64,000 nucleotides of DNA from Clostridiaceae bacterium (GCA_910574345.1 CAJSZV010000008.1:173779-237778), one strand, 5' to 3'. Shown: positions 1-8,445, counted from the stretch's first letter. A program made the numbers and translations. Notes: generated by a model from the sequence alone, not told the origin.

Positions 1-294
1 ATAGGCCCCAGCATCTGTCAGGACTGTTTTGAAGTGGGAGAAGAAGTGATTCTGGAGTTTCAGAAGGAATTTGACAAGAGCCATTGGACAGAGTTGTTCT
101 ACAAAAAGGATAACGGCAGGTATCAGCTGGATCTGTGGAAGGCCAATGAGATCATACTGGGGGAGGCAGGGGTGAGAAAAGAGCACATCCAAGTGACGGA
201 TATCTGTACCCACTGCAACCCGGAGTATTTGTTCTCCCACAGAACCTGCGGCAATGAGAGAGGCAATCTGGCGGCGTTTCTCTCGTTGAGGTAG
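1..294 (+). CDS. pgeF: Polyphenol oxidase / purine nucleoside phosphorylase family protein (YfiH/PgeF), 3' part
   Basis: Reading frame 1 is open from the first base and begins mid-protein with IGPSICQDCFEVGEEV, the characteristic C-terminal segment of the YfiH/PgeF (DUF152, laccase-domain) family. It ends with FSHRTCGNERGNLAAF, another family signature. Only about 97 C-terminal residues are in the window out of the roughly 250-280 usual for the family. Members are zinc-dependent cytosolic enzymes reported to act on purine nucleosides or to clear peptidoglycan-editing side products; which role applies here cannot be told. A GTG at 34 could be mistaken for a start, but the family motif runs through it. 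It is convergent with prs across a hairpin. Confidence 0.85.
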   Translation: MGPSICQDCFEVGEEVILEFQKEFDKSHWTELFYKKDNGRYQLDLWKANEIILGEAGVRKEHIQVTDICTHCNPEYLFSHRTCGNERGNLAAFLSLR

Positions 295-309
295 ACATTG
301 GGTAACCCT

Positions 310-373
310 CATCATCAAAAAGCAGCCCCCTTCATGATTGATATCATCGTGAATAGGGCTGTTTTTGATGATG
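310..373. terminator. Bidirectional hairpin terminator between pgeF and prs
   Basis: The arm at 310-328 and the arm at 356-373 (ending gtttttgatgatg) are complementary apart from one bulged base. The GC core (agcagccc/gggctg) is flanked by an A-run on one side and a T-run on the other, so it could work for both converging genes. Confidence 0.7.
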
Positions 374-379
374 CAGATG

Positions 380-1570
380 TCAGTCGCTTCCGGTAGAGCG
401 ATATCTTTGAATCCGCTCCTGGATTTTGAGGGTGGGAGACAGGGATTTGCCGATAGGCACATCATGATTCAGGGAGTTGATGATAGCAGCCAGGTATTTG
501 CTCATATCCGCCTCCAGATACCATTTCCTTGAGAGAAGCTCTTCGGTGCGGTAGTTTAAGTTGGTGGTGATCACATAGTCTATGTAGCCTTTTTCATGAA
601 ATTCGTCGAATTTCTCCAGGCCGTTTGTGAACAAACCGAAGGTGCAGCAGATGACCACTTTCTTTGCCCTGCGTTCTTTTAATTCTTTGGCAGTGTCCAG
701 CATACTCTCCCCGGAGGAGATCATGTCGTCAATAATCAGCACCGTCTTTCCTTCCACGGAAGAACCTAAGAATTCATGGGCTACAATAGGATTGCGGCCG
801 CCCACGATTCTGGAATAGTCACGGCGCTTGTAAAACATGCCCATGTCAACACTCAGATTGTTGGCTAAGTATACGGCCCGGTCCATGGCGCCCTCGTCAG
901 GGCTTATGACCATCAGGTGTTCCTTGTCAATGGTCAGGTCAGGGTCATAGCGCAGAAGGGCTTTGATAAACTGGTAAGTGGGCATAAAATTATCAAAACC
1001 ATTGAGGGGAATGGCATTCTGCACTCTGGGATCGTGGGCGTCAAAGGTAATGATATTGGCAGCTCCCATGGCGACCAGCTCTTCCAGAGCCATAGCACAG
1101 TCTAAGGATTCCCTGGAACTTCTTTTGTGCTGCCTGCTCTCATAGAGAAAGGGCATGACGACGGTTACACGGTGGGCAGTGGCGGCAGTGACGCTGATGA
1201 GCCGTTTCAGATCCTGAAAATGATCATCCGGAGACATGTGGTTCACATGGCCGTACATGCGGTAGGTCAGGCTGTGATTGGTCACGTCAGCCATGGCGAA
1301 AATGTCGGTTCCGCGGGCCGATTCCGCAAGAACGGCCTTGGCCTCTCCCGAACCGAAGCGGGGACACTTAAAACTTAAAAGATAAGAATCTGCTCCGTAA
1401 CCGCGGTAGTTTAAATCCGCTTTCCGGCGGATCAGTTCTTCCATATCGTGCCGGCGGAAAGCCACGATATGCTCATTTACCAGTGAAGCCAGTTCTTTAC
1501 ATCCCTCCAGGGCAGCCAGTTTTAACGGCGCCACAGGTAGGTAATCCTTAAATACATAATCATCTGCCAT
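380..1570 (-). CDS. prs: Ribose-phosphate pyrophosphokinase (PRPP synthetase)
   Basis: Makes phosphoribosyl pyrophosphate from ribose 5-phosphate and ATP for purine, pyrimidine, histidine and NAD synthesis in the cytosol. The PRPP-binding loop is VLIIDDMISSGES at about residues 277-289, and the conserved stretch TFDAHDPRVQNA lies at about 175-186. The catalytic flexible-loop region FLYESRQHKR is at about 141-150. At 396 aa it is longer than the usual ~315 aa enzyme, with an N-terminal extension of about 60-80 residues. This longer form is common in clostridia as far as I recall. The ATG at 1570 is preceded on the minus strand by a GGAGG ribosome site, and a clean promoter lies ~60 bp upstream. 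Confidence 0.93.
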   Translation of the reverse strand: MADDYVFKDYLPVAPLKLAALEGCKELASLVNEHIVAFRRHDMEELIRRKADLNYRGYGADSYLLSFKCPRFGSGEAKAVLAESARGTDIFAMADVTNHSLTYRMYGHVNHMSPDDHFQDLKRLISVTAATAHRVTVVMPFLYESRQHKRSSRESLDCAMALEELVAMGAANIITFDAHDPRVQNAIPLNGFDNFMPTYQFIKALLRYDPDLTIDKEHLMVISPDEGAMDRAVYLANNLSVDMGMFYKRRDYSRIVGGRNPIVAHEFLGSSVEGKTVLIIDDMISSGESMLDTAKELKERRAKKVVICCTFGLFTNGLEKFDEFHEKGYIDYVITTNLNYRTEELLSRKWYLEADMSKYLAAIINSLNHDVPIGKSLSPTLKIQERIQRYRSTGSD

Positions 1571-1626
1571 GAAAGAGATTCCTCCATATTCGTAGTGATG
1601 GCGACTTCAGGTTATAGATTAATTTA

Positions 1627-1656
1627 TTTATACCATTTTTTTACAAAGCCAGTCAA
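1627..1656 (-). promoter_or_regulatory. Sigma-A type promoter for prs
   Basis: On the minus strand the -35 is TTGACT (1656-1651), the spacer is 18 bp and the -10 is TATAAA (1632-1627). It points into prs. Confidence 0.65.
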
Positions 1657-1700
1657 TCCATATCAGAGAAGTTTCCCAAAAAGTGCAATTTTTATGTAGG

Positions 1701-1928
1701 AATTATGGATGGGGAGGGGTCCGCCTGGGGAGGATTGGTGTATTCCCATTCGGGACCGCTTACGCTTAGGTTCGCCTAGCGTGCCGAAAAGCCGCCAGTG
1801 GCGGGTTTGAGTGCTCCCTGCAGCGGTACTAAGTCCGCAAAATACGCGGACTAAGGACCGGCGGGTCAAATATCCCTCATCGGGAATACACCAATCCTCC
1901 CCAGGCTACGCATTCCCATGCCTTAATT
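1701..1928. repeat. Palindromic intergenic element with long inverted arms (MITE/hairpin-like)
   Basis: A perfect 25-bp inverted repeat pairs 1723-1747 with 1882-1906. Imperfect complementarity continues outwards to aattatgg (1701) and ccttaatt (1921-1928). The ~134-bp interior contains further small stems, for example ccgcca/tggcgg and agtccgc/gcggact. There is no believable coding region inside. No obvious target-site duplication is seen. It could be a non-autonomous mobile element, a decayed insertion sequence or a structured RNA. The rest of 1571-2113 holds only the prs and DUF512 promoters. Confidence 0.75.
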
Positions 1929-2054
1929 ACAGAAAAATTGTTGATATGACGCGGGGAGCCAAATTTGTTTTATAGCAAAGAGGAAATACCTTAAAAGCAC
2001 CACAATATACCAAGTGAATGCGATTCTTCAATTGAATAATCCCAGAACCCTCCC

Positions 2055-2083
2055 TTTACAAAAAATGGGAATCTTGCTATCAT
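2055..2083 (+). promoter_or_regulatory. Promoter for the DUF512-der-plsY string
   Basis: TTTACA (2055-2060), 17-bp spacer, TATCAT (2078-2083), about 25 bp before the ribosome site of the DUF512 gene. Confidence 0.6.
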
Positions 2084-2113
2084 TAACTTAAGATGAGAAA
2101 GGAATGAAAGGAT

Positions 2114-3493
2114 ATGAGAAGAGGACATGTGATCAAGTCGGTGGATCCGGGGTCGATTGCAGAGGAATTGGGAGTGGAGGCGGGAGACCGCCTGTTATCC
2201 GTTAACGGACATGAGCCGGAGGACATCTTTGATTATGAATATTATATAAGAAATGAAGCCGTCACCGTGATCATATCAAAGGAGAATGGGGAGGAGTGGG
2301 AGCTGGATATTGAGAATGATTATGAGGATTTGGGGATTACCTTTGAGAACGGGCTTATGAGCGAATACCGTTCCTGCAGGAACCAATGTATTTTCTGTTT
2401 CATTGATCAGATGCCGAAGGGAATGAGGGATACCCTTTATTTTAAGGATGACGATTCCAGGCTTTCTTTTTTGCAGGGCAATTATGTTACACTGACCAAT
2501 ATGTCAGAAAAGGATGTGGAGCGGATTATCCGTTTTAAGCTGGCGCCTATTAACATATCCGTCCACACCACCAATCCTGCACTTCGCTGTGAGATGCTTC
2601 ACAACCGGTTCGCGGGGGAGGCCTTAAAGATCATGGACAGGCTTTATGAGGCGGGGACTCCCATGAACGGACAGATCGTTATGTGCAAAGGAGTGAATGA
2701 CGGGGAAGAACTGGAACGGACCATAAGGGATCTGACCGCCTATATTCCCTGCATGGAGAGTGTGTCCGTGGTTCCTGTGGGACTGTCCAAGTTTCGGGAA
2801 GGCCTTTATCCCCTTGAGCCGGTGACAAAGGAGGACGCTGTCCGCACCATAGAGATAGTGGAGAGGTGGCAGGAAAAGATCTGCAGGGAGCACGGAATTC
2901 ATTTTATCCATGCCAGCGATGAGTTTTATATTCTGGCAGGATACGATATGCCGGAGGAGGAGAGATATGACGGATATGTCCAGCTTGAGAACGGGGTAGG
3001 CATGGTCCGGCTTTTTATGGATGAAGTCCGGGAAGCCTTAAAAGGGCTGGAGGGAGATGATCGGAAGGGGGAGATCTCCATAGCCACAGGGGTCCTGGCC
3101 TATGAATATATGAGCCGGGCTCTCGAAGAGATAAAAGGGAAATATCCGGGCATTACCGTACACCTGTACAAGATTGTCAATGAGTTTTTCGGGGAGCAGA
3201 TTACAGTGGCCGGTCTGATTACCGGAGGGGACTTAATCAGGCAGTTAAAGGGCAGGCCTTTAGGGGAGCGGCTTTTGCTTCCGTCTGTCATGTTTCGCAG
3301 CGGAGAAGAGGTATTCCTGGATGATGTTACCAGGGAAGAGGTAAAAACCGCTTTACAAGTACGGGTTAATATTGTAAAATCAAGCGGACAAGATTTTGTG
3401 AACGCAGTGCTGTATCCCCAGAATGAAGAAGGAGCTCTTTTTTACGACGGATACGAATTGTCATATATGGAAGGAAAAGGAGACAAGGCATGA
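2114..3493 (+). CDS. DUF512 family protein with PDZ-like N-terminus and radical-SAM-type cysteines
   Basis: The 459-aa protein starts with a PDZ-like segment ([23 protein letters not shown], residues ~10-32). It continues with a CxxxCxxC cluster (C88, C92, C95) of the radical-SAM kind in a conserved context ([13 protein letters not shown]). The C-terminal DUF512 region extends to the end. The family is widespread in Firmicutes and nearly always lies next to der, as here, but its reaction is not established. A role in metal-cofactor or ribosome-linked chemistry would be a guess. The ATG at 2114 follows GAAAGGA. The stop overlaps the der start by 4 nt (ATGA), so the two are translationally coupled. 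Confidence 0.88.
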   Translation: MRRGHVIKSVDPGSIAEELGVEAGDRLLSVNGHEPEDIFDYEYYIRNEAVTVIISKENGEEWELDIENDYEDLGITFENGLMSEYRSCRNQCIFCFIDQMPKGMRDTLYFKDDDSRLSFLQGNYVTLTNMSEKDVERIIRFKLAPINISVHTTNPALRCEMLHNRFAGEALKIMDRLYEAGTPMNGQIVMCKGVNDGEELERTIRDLTAYIPCMESVSVVPVGLSKFREGLYPLEPVTKEDAVRTIEIVERWQEKICREHGIHFIHASDEFYILAGYDMPEEERYDGYVQLENGVGMVRLFMDEVREALKGLEGDDRKGEISIATGVLAYEYMSRALEEIKGKYPGITVHLYKIVNEFFGEQITVAGLITGGDLIRQLKGRPLGERLLLPSVMFRSGEEVFLDDVTREEVKTALQVRVNIVKSSGQDFVNAVLYPQNEEGALFYDGYELSYMEGKGDKA

Positions 3494-4818
3494 GTAAACC
3501 AATCGTAGCAATCGTAGGGCGTCCCAATGTGGGCAAGTCTACCTTGTTTAACGCAATCGCCGGGGATATGATTTCTATTGTGAAAGACACTCCCGGAGTG
3601 ACCAGGGACCGGATCTACGCGGAGTGTACCTGGCTGAATATGAATTTTACATTGATTGATACCGGTGGAATCGAGCCGGATACCAGCGATATCATTTTGT
3701 CCCAGATGAGGGAGCAGGCACAGACCGCCATCTCCACGGCTGATGTGATTATCTTTATGGTGGATGTGCGCCAGGGGCTGGTGGACTCTGATTTCAGGGT
3801 GGCGGATATGCTGAGGAAGTCCAGAAAGCCCATTGTCCTTGTGGTCAATAAAGTGGACAGCTTACAGAAGTACGGCAACGACATTTATGAGTTTTACAAC
3901 CTTGGAATCGGCGAGCCTTTTGCCGTTTCCGCGGCTTCCCGTCTTGGAATCGGCGATATGCTGGATGTGGTTACCAGTCATTTCAGCACAAAGGGTCTGG
4001 AGGAAGAGGAGGATGACCGCCCCAGGATCGCTATTGTGGGCAAGCCCAATGTGGGCAAGTCTTCCATTATTAATAAGCTGACCGGAGAGAACCGGGTGAT
4101 TGTGTCCGATATAGCGGGAACCACCAGAGATGCGGTGGATACCAACGTAGTCCGGGGAGATACGGAATATGTCTTTATTGACACGGCGGGTCTTAGGAGA
4201 AAGAATAAGATCAAGGAAGAACTGGAACGGTATACCATTATCCGTGCGGTTACTGCCGTGGAGCGGGCGGATGTGGTTATCGTAGTCATAGACGCCACGG
4301 AAGGCGTGACGGAGCAGGACGCCAAGATCGCCGGGATCGCCCACGAAAGAGGAAAGGGCATTATCATCGCTGTGAATAAATGGGATGCCATAGAGAAGAA
4401 TGACAAGACCATCTATGAATTTACGAAAAAGATTCAGAATACTCTTTCTTTTATGACCTATGCCGAGATGGTGTTCATCTCCGCCGTGACAGGTCAGAGG
4501 ATGGAAAAGCTGTTTGAAATCATTGATATGGTGCGTCAGAATCAGAATCTGCGTGTATCCACAGGAGTGCTGAATGAGATTATGACCGAGGCAGTAGCCC
4601 TCAAGCAGCCTCCGTCAGACAAGGGAAAACGTCTGCGGCTTTACTACATTACCCAGGTGGCCGTGAAACCGCCTACTTTTGTAATATTTGTCAATGACAA
4701 GGAACTGATGCATTTTTCATATACCAGGTACTTGGAGAACCGGATTCGGGAGTCTTTTGGATTCAGGGGAACCGCTCTTAAGTTCATTATCAGAGAACGT
4801 TCAGGAAAGGATGCATAA
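3490..4818 (+). CDS. der: Ribosome-assembly GTPase Der (EngA)
   Basis: A tandem-GTPase protein needed for 50S subunit maturation. Two Walker A motifs are visible, GRPNVGKS near residue 10 and GKPNVGKS near residue 183. They are matched by DTGG and DTAG switch motifs and two NKxD motifs (NKVD, NKWD). The last ~90 residues form the KH-like domain ([23 protein letters not shown]). Length 442 aa is standard. The start ATG overlaps the stop of the upstream gene, and plsY begins 3 nt after its stop. Confidence 0.97.
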   Translation: MSKPIVAIVGRPNVGKSTLFNAIAGDMISIVKDTPGVTRDRIYAECTWLNMNFTLIDTGGIEPDTSDIILSQMREQAQTAISTADVIIFMVDVRQGLVDSDFRVADMLRKSRKPIVLVVNKVDSLQKYGNDIYEFYNLGIGEPFAVSAASRLGIGDMLDVVTSHFSTKGLEEEEDDRPRIAIVGKPNVGKSSIINKLTGENRVIVSDIAGTTRDAVDTNVVRGDTEYVFIDTAGLRRKNKIKEELERYTIIRAVTAVERADVVIVVIDATEGVTEQDAKIAGIAHERGKGIIIAVNKWDAIEKNDKTIYEFTKKIQNTLSFMTYAEMVFISAVTGQRMEKLFEIIDMVRQNQNLRVSTGVLNEIMTEAVALKQPPSDKGKRLRLYYITQVAVKPPTFVIFVNDKELMHFSYTRYLENRIRESFGFRGTALKFIIRERSGKDA

Positions 4819-4821
4819 TAT

Positions 4822-5457
4822 ATGGAACGAATCATATGCCTTGTGTTGGGATATTGCTTCGGATTGTTTCAAACAGGATATCTCTACAGCAAAAAACATC
4901 ATGTGGACATCAAAAAGGAGGGAAGCGGCAATTCCGGCAGCACCAATGTGCTTCGGGTTATGGGAGTGAAGGCCGGGATCATCGTGTTCTTAGGAGACGC
5001 GGGAAAAACCATTCTGGCCTGCGTGGCGGCCCGGATTCTGTTTGGAGGAAAAGCGGATATGGTAAATCTCTTAGTCCTCTATGCAGCTCTTGGGGCTATT
5101 CTGGGTCATAATTATCCCTTCTACATGCATTTTAACGGAGGCAAGGGGATTGCGTGCACGGCAGGACTTTTGGCGTCCATTGACTGGCGTCTTATGCTGA
5201 TCTGCCTTATTGTGTTTGTGGTGATTGTGGCGGCTACCCGGTATGTGTCTCTTGGTTCATTGGTTGTGGTGAGTATTTTCATGGCCTGGATGGTGGTGTT
5301 CGGGATGATGGGAGAGTACGGGGTGCGTCCGGGCCTTCTGCCGGAATTTTACGGGGTGGCGGGAGTTATCGCGGCTCTTGCGTTCCTCAGACATCGGGCC
5401 AACTTAAACCGGCTTTTACATGGGACGGAGAATAAGATCGGTGTGAAGAAAAAGTAA
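4822..5457 (+). CDS. plsY: Acyl-phosphate glycerol-3-phosphate acyltransferase PlsY
   Basis: An integral membrane enzyme that transfers the acyl group from acyl-phosphate to glycerol 3-phosphate, the first step of phospholipid synthesis. Family motifs are present: EGSGNSGSTNVLRVMG near residues 33-48, a histidine-glycine segment (ILGHNYPFYMHFNGGKGIA) and a C-terminal HRANLNRLLHGTENK. Five hydrophobic segments are visible. At 211 aa it has normal length. It sits just before gpsA, which makes its substrate, as in many Firmicutes. Confidence 0.95.
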   Translation: MERIICLVLGYCFGLFQTGYLYSKKHHVDIKKEGSGNSGSTNVLRVMGVKAGIIVFLGDAGKTILACVAARILFGGKADMVNLLVLYAALGAILGHNYPFYMHFNGGKGIACTAGLLASIDWRLMLICLIVFVVIVAATRYVSLGSLVVVSIFMAWMVVFGMMGEYGVRPGLLPEFYGVAGVIAALAFLRHRANLNRLLHGTENKIGVKKK

Positions 5458-5497
5458 GCTGTCATAGCAGAAAGCAGCAAAAGGGTCAGGAGGATAT

Positions 5498-6526
5498 ATG
5501 GCAAAAATCGGAATCATCGGAGCAGGGACCTGGGGCACGGCTCTGGGCCTTCTGCTGTATGGCAACGGACATGAGGTAATCTTATGGTCTGCTTTTGAGA
5601 GAGAAGCCAGTCATCTTAAGGAACGAAGAGAGCATCCCAACCTTCCGGGAGTTCATCTTCCGGATGATATGGAGTTTACGGCTTCTGTTGAGGAGGCTAT
5701 GGAGGACAGGGAGGTTCTGGTTCTGGCAGTCCCGTCCATCTATGTAAGATCCACGGCAAAGGTCATGGCGCCTTTTTGCGGAGAAGGCCAGATCATCGTC
5801 AATGTGGCAAAGGGGATTGAGGAATCCACTCTCATGACTCTTTCCCAGGTCATCGAAGAGGAGCTTCCCAAAGCATATGTGGCGGTTCTGTCAGGCCCAA
5901 GCCACGCGGAGGAGGTAAGCCGGGGAATCCCTACTACCTGTGTGGTGGGTGCTCCGGACAGGGAAGGGGCACAGCGGATACAGAACCTGTTCATGAGCCC
6001 TGCGTTCCGGGTGTATATAAGTCCCGATGTACTGGGAATCGAACTGGGAGGTTCCCTGAAAAATGTTATAGCCCTGGCGGCGGGGATCGCCGACGGTCTG
6101 GAGTATGGAGACAACACCAAAGCAGCGCTGATCACCAGAGGAATCCACGAGATCGCCCGGCTGGGAATGAAGATGGGCGGAGCATTCGAGACCTTTAGCG
6201 GACTGTCAGGAATCGGAGATCTGATTGTCACCTGCGCCAGCATGCACAGCCGCAACCGAAGGGCTGGAATTCTTATGGGTAAGGGATATTCCATGGAAGA
6301 AGCCATGAAAGAAGTGAGTATGGTGGTGGAAGGTGTCTACTCAGCCAAAGCCGCCTGGAAACTGGCAGAGAAGTATCAGGTATCTATGCCCATCGTGGAA
6401 CAGGTGAACCTGGTGCTGTTTGAGGGGAAGGATCCGAAAACAGCGGTTTCGGAGCTGATGATGCGGGATAAGACCAGCGAGGACGGCGGCAGGCTTTCGT
6501 GGAATCACCCAGGGGATCGAGAATGA
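5498..6526 (+). CDS. gpsA: Glycerol-3-phosphate dehydrogenase [NAD(P)+]
   Basis: Reduces dihydroxyacetone phosphate to sn-glycerol 3-phosphate for phospholipid synthesis. The N-terminal nucleotide-binding signature is GAGTWGTALG (residues 8-17). The substrate/catalytic region has SGPSHAEEV near 137 and the conserved ELGGSLKNVIALAAGI segment near 183-198 with the catalytic lysine. Length 342 aa is usual. The ribosome site AGGAGG precedes the ATG. A hairpin with a long T-run follows, closing the DUF512-der-plsY-gpsA group. Confidence 0.96.
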   Translation: MAKIGIIGAGTWGTALGLLLYGNGHEVILWSAFEREASHLKERREHPNLPGVHLPDDMEFTASVEEAMEDREVLVLAVPSIYVRSTAKVMAPFCGEGQIIVNVAKGIEESTLMTLSQVIEEELPKAYVAVLSGPSHAEEVSRGIPTTCVVGAPDREGAQRIQNLFMSPAFRVYISPDVLGIELGGSLKNVIALAAGIADGLEYGDNTKAALITRGIHEIARLGMKMGGAFETFSGLSGIGDLIVTCASMHSRNRRAGILMGKGYSMEEAMKEVSMVVEGVYSAKAAWKLAEKYQVSMPIVEQVNLVLFEGKDPKTAVSELMMRDKTSEDGGRLSWNHPGDRE

Positions 6527-6540
6527 TATGGAAAAAAATG

Positions 6541-6581
6541 GAAACTGAAGCGAGAAAGAGCGCGACAGTTTCTTTTTTTTT
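6541..6581 (+). terminator. Rho-independent terminator after gpsA
   Basis: gaaactg (6541-6547) pairs with cagtttc (6566-6572), with additional gcg/cgc pairs inside, followed by an uninterrupted run of T. Confidence 0.8.
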
Positions 6582-6643
6582 GTGCCAAAATAATGAATGT
6601 AATGTGAATTGCTTAATGATGCTTAAAAAAGAGAAAGGAGACG

Positions 6644-7234
6644 ATGATGGGGAATACTTACGGATACATTCGGGTAAGCAGCTGTGACCAGAACGAAGAC
6701 AGGCAGTTGATTGCACTGAGAGAACTTGCCGTTCCGGCCAGGAATATTTTTATGGACAAACAGTCAGGGAAAGATTTTAATCGTCCCGAATATAGAAAAA
6801 TGGTTCGGAGACTTAAAAAAGAGGATTTGCTGTATGTCAAAAGCATTGACAGGCTGGGGCGCAATTACACGGAGATCTTGGAACAATGGCGGATTCTGAC
6901 AAGAGAAAAAGGCGTTGATATCGTAGTCCTGGACATGCCACTTTTGGATACCAGAAGGGGAAAGGATCTTATGGGCACGTTTTTAAGTGACATTGTTCTG
7001 CAGATTCTGTCTTTTGTAGCGGAGAATGAAAGAAGCAGCATTCATCAGCGCCAGGCCGAGGGGATCGCCGCAGCGAAAGCGAAAGGAGTACAGTTCGGTC
7101 GTCCGCTAAAGCCTCTGCCGGACAATTTTTACGAGATGTGTCAATTATGGAAGGCTGGGAAAATCACGGGGACAGCCGCTGCAAAAGCCTGCAACATGCC
7201 TTTGTCTACCTTTCGGTATCGGGCCAATTCATGA
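6644..7234 (+). CDS. Small serine recombinase (resolvase/invertase family)
   Basis: A 196-aa site-specific recombinase of the Tn3-resolvase/DNA-invertase class. The N-terminal catalytic domain shows YIRVSS with the nucleophilic serine near residue 12-13. It also has the arginine motif SIDRLGRNYTEI and the long E-helix segment around ILSFVAENERSSIHQRQAEGI. The C-terminus (GKITGTAAAKACNMPLSTF) is a short helix-turn-helix DNA-binding domain. AAGGAG precedes the ATG; a second ATG is one codon later. No transposase or phage genes are adjacent. The recombinase, the dyad sites after it and the AP2 protein look like one horizontally acquired insertion between gpsA and the surface-protein locus. Confidence 0.9.
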   Translation: MMGNTYGYIRVSSCDQNEDRQLIALRELAVPARNIFMDKQSGKDFNRPEYRKMVRRLKKEDLLYVKSIDRLGRNYTEILEQWRILTREKGVDIVVLDMPLLDTRRGKDLMGTFLSDIVLQILSFVAENERSSIHQRQAEGIAAAKAKGVQFGRPLKPLPDNFYEMCQLWKAGKITGTAAAKACNMPLSTFRYRANS

Positions 7235-7267
7235 GAAAGATAAATGATCGGAAATGAAGATTTTACA

Positions 7268-7295
7268 ATAATGTGTACTTTTTTGTAAATGACTT
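7268..7295. other. Candidate recombinase site, degenerate copy
   Basis: The left half ATAATGTGTAC (7268-7278) matches 10 of 11 bases of the half-site at 7393-7403. After a 6-base T spacer, the right half gtaaatgactt is only weakly related. It lies ~30 bp after the recombinase stop. Confidence 0.4.
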
Positions 7296-7392
7296 ACAGC
7301 CCTTTACATAGAACAGAATACCACATAAAAGTCGGATTTTCAATACCTGAACCCTATAAAATTTCCAAAGTCTCCATGCCGGGACTCTGCAG

Positions 7393-7420
7393 ATAAAGTG
7401 TACGAAAAAGTACACTTTAT
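7393..7420. other. Candidate 28-bp recombinase crossover dyad
   Basis: ATAAAGTGTAC (7393-7403) and GTACACTTTAT (7410-7420) are perfect 11-bp inverted arms around a 6-base centre, gaaaaa. Serine resolvase core sites are typically dyads of about 28 bp. It could alternatively be an operator for the AP2-domain gene that starts 38 bp downstream. Confidence 0.5.
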
Positions 7421-7457
7421 TGCTATGGGGAAAATCGGAGAATGGGGGCGTGAAAAT

Positions 7458-7943
7458 ATGAGGCATTCCACAAAAAAGCTGGATCTGACCGGTCAGAGGT
7501 ATGGGAAACTGACGGTTTTGGAGCCGGCCCCCAATATAGGAACCAAGACAGCGTGGCTCTGTCGCTGCGACTGCGGTCAGGAGACAGTGGTCAGAACCTA
7601 TCATCTGCGCAGCGGACACACGGTCAGCTGCGGTTGCATAGTGCCGGAAGGAGCTGGTGCAGGCCTTGGTTGCCTGACCTATGTAGATGGAACCTGTGTG
7701 GAAATGCTGAGGGCCAAGACGGTGAGACGGAATAATACCAGCGGTGTGCCGGGAGTGGACTGGAGAGTTTCCAAAGGGCTGTGGAGAGCTTCCATCTGCT
7801 TTAAGGGAAAGCGGTATTATCTTGGCAGCTACAAAAACTTCGAGGACGCAGTCAAAGCCCGCAGACGGGCGGAGGAAAACATGCATGACCGCTTTTTGAG
7901 CGAATTTGCTGCCAAGGCCTCACAAAAGGCTGCCGGCAGTTGA
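7458..7943 (+). CDS. AP2-domain DNA-binding protein with N-terminal zinc-ribbon-like motif
   Basis: The 161-aa protein begins with a segment common in phage and mobile-element proteins, LTGQRYGKLTVLE followed by CRCDCGQ and SCGC cysteine pairs (a likely zinc ribbon). Its second half carries an AP2/ERF-like domain (SGVPGVDWRV, GLWRASICFKGKRYYLG). AP2 domains in bacteria occur mainly in homing endonucleases and phage proteins; no HNH nuclease motif is visible here. The ATG at 7458 is chosen because it follows GGGGGCG; an upstream in-frame GTG at 7398 lies inside the dyad and would add 20 unlikely residues. The function is not known; DNA recognition is inferred. Confidence 0.7.
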   Translation: MRHSTKKLDLTGQRYGKLTVLEPAPNIGTKTAWLCRCDCGQETVVRTYHLRSGHTVSCGCIVPEGAGAGLGCLTYVDGTCVEMLRAKTVRRNNTSGVPGVDWRVSKGLWRASICFKGKRYYLGSYKNFEDAVKARRRAEENMHDRFLSEFAAKASQKAAGS

Positions 7944-8150
7944 TCCCCACAGGCAGCAGGCCAAGGGGGCATGTTTGCGGCGCGAAGCGAATGCTTTAGA
8001 GTATGTCCATTATCCTGCCTTAATCCGGCGGGTATTTGACATACGTGGACAGCCGCCAAGTCCGGAAAGTTCGGCAGGGCCGGTTGTGTTCACAAGAAAA
8101 AGAGGGAGAGGGGGAAAGGTATGCTTCAGGGAAGAATGCCTATGGCATGC

Positions 8151-8180
8151 CCCGCCGTCAACTGCGTCGATGACGGCGGG
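8151..8180 (+). other. Strong hairpin just upstream of the riboswitch pair
   Basis: cccgccgtca (8151-8160) and tgacggcggg (8171-8180) form a perfect 10-bp stem with a 10-base loop. No T-run follows, so it is not an ordinary terminator. It may insulate the aptamers from upstream RNA. No convincing promoter was found in 7944-8150; a TTGACA at 8036 has no -10 partner. Confidence 0.5.
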
Positions 8181-8184
8181 AGCA

Positions 8185-8293
8185 GAATCTGATATGACGC
8201 AGGGGCAAACCATGGGAAACCGTGGGGCAGCAAAGCTATGGGAACTAAGGTATCGTTCCGGACGACACGATGCTATGTTAGCCCGGCTGCTGG
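8185..8293 (+). ncRNA. Cyclic di-GMP-I (GEMM-I) riboswitch aptamer, first of a tandem pair
   Basis: The GEMM-I core elements appear in order: ACGCAGGGGCAAACC, a hairpin capped by GAAA (catggGAAAccgtgg), GCAGCAAAGC, then GGGAACTAAGG opening the second hairpin. The 3' side CTATGTTAGCCcGGCTGC matches the conserved closing strand. This is the class that binds the second messenger cyclic di-GMP. Borders are approximate. It lies ~150 nt before the LPxTG protein gene and a second aptamer follows immediately. Confidence 0.85.
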
Positions 8294-8400
8294 AACAGGG
8301 GCAACCCGTCTGAAAAGACGGCTTCGCAAAGCCAGGGGACTAAAGCATAAAATCCGGGAAAATCATCCGGAGAGTATGCCATGTCGGCCCAGCCGCCGGA
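8294..8400 (+). ncRNA. Cyclic di-GMP-I (GEMM-I) riboswitch aptamer, second of a tandem pair
   Basis: The same order of elements repeats: CAGGGGCAACCC, a gtctGAAAagac hairpin with a GAAA loop, CGCAAAGCCA, GGGGACTAAAGC, a second hairpin (tccggg...tccgga), then GTATGCCATGTCGGcCCAGCCGCC. It carries GCAACC where the first copy and the usual consensus have GCAAACC, so ligand affinity may differ. No T-run follows. A possible switch stem CTTTGC (8403-8408) / GCAAAG (8426-8431) abuts the ribosome site AAAGGAAG (8432-8439), which would fit control of translation. Confidence 0.8.
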
Positions 8401-8445
8401 TACTTTGCATCCGAACGATGATTTAGCAAAGAAAGGAAGATTTAT

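Noticed and set aside
1663..1869. A 68-codon minus-strand open frame in the palindromic element
   Set aside because: It is fully explained by the inverted-repeat element and has no recognisable product.
8036..8041. TTGACA as a promoter for the riboswitch transcript
   Set aside because: No -10-like sequence occurs 16-18 bp downstream; the real promoter was not found.
7906..8313. A 135-codon open frame across the AP2 gene end and the first riboswitch
   Set aside because: It runs through a conserved RNA structure, has no ribosome site and no domain.
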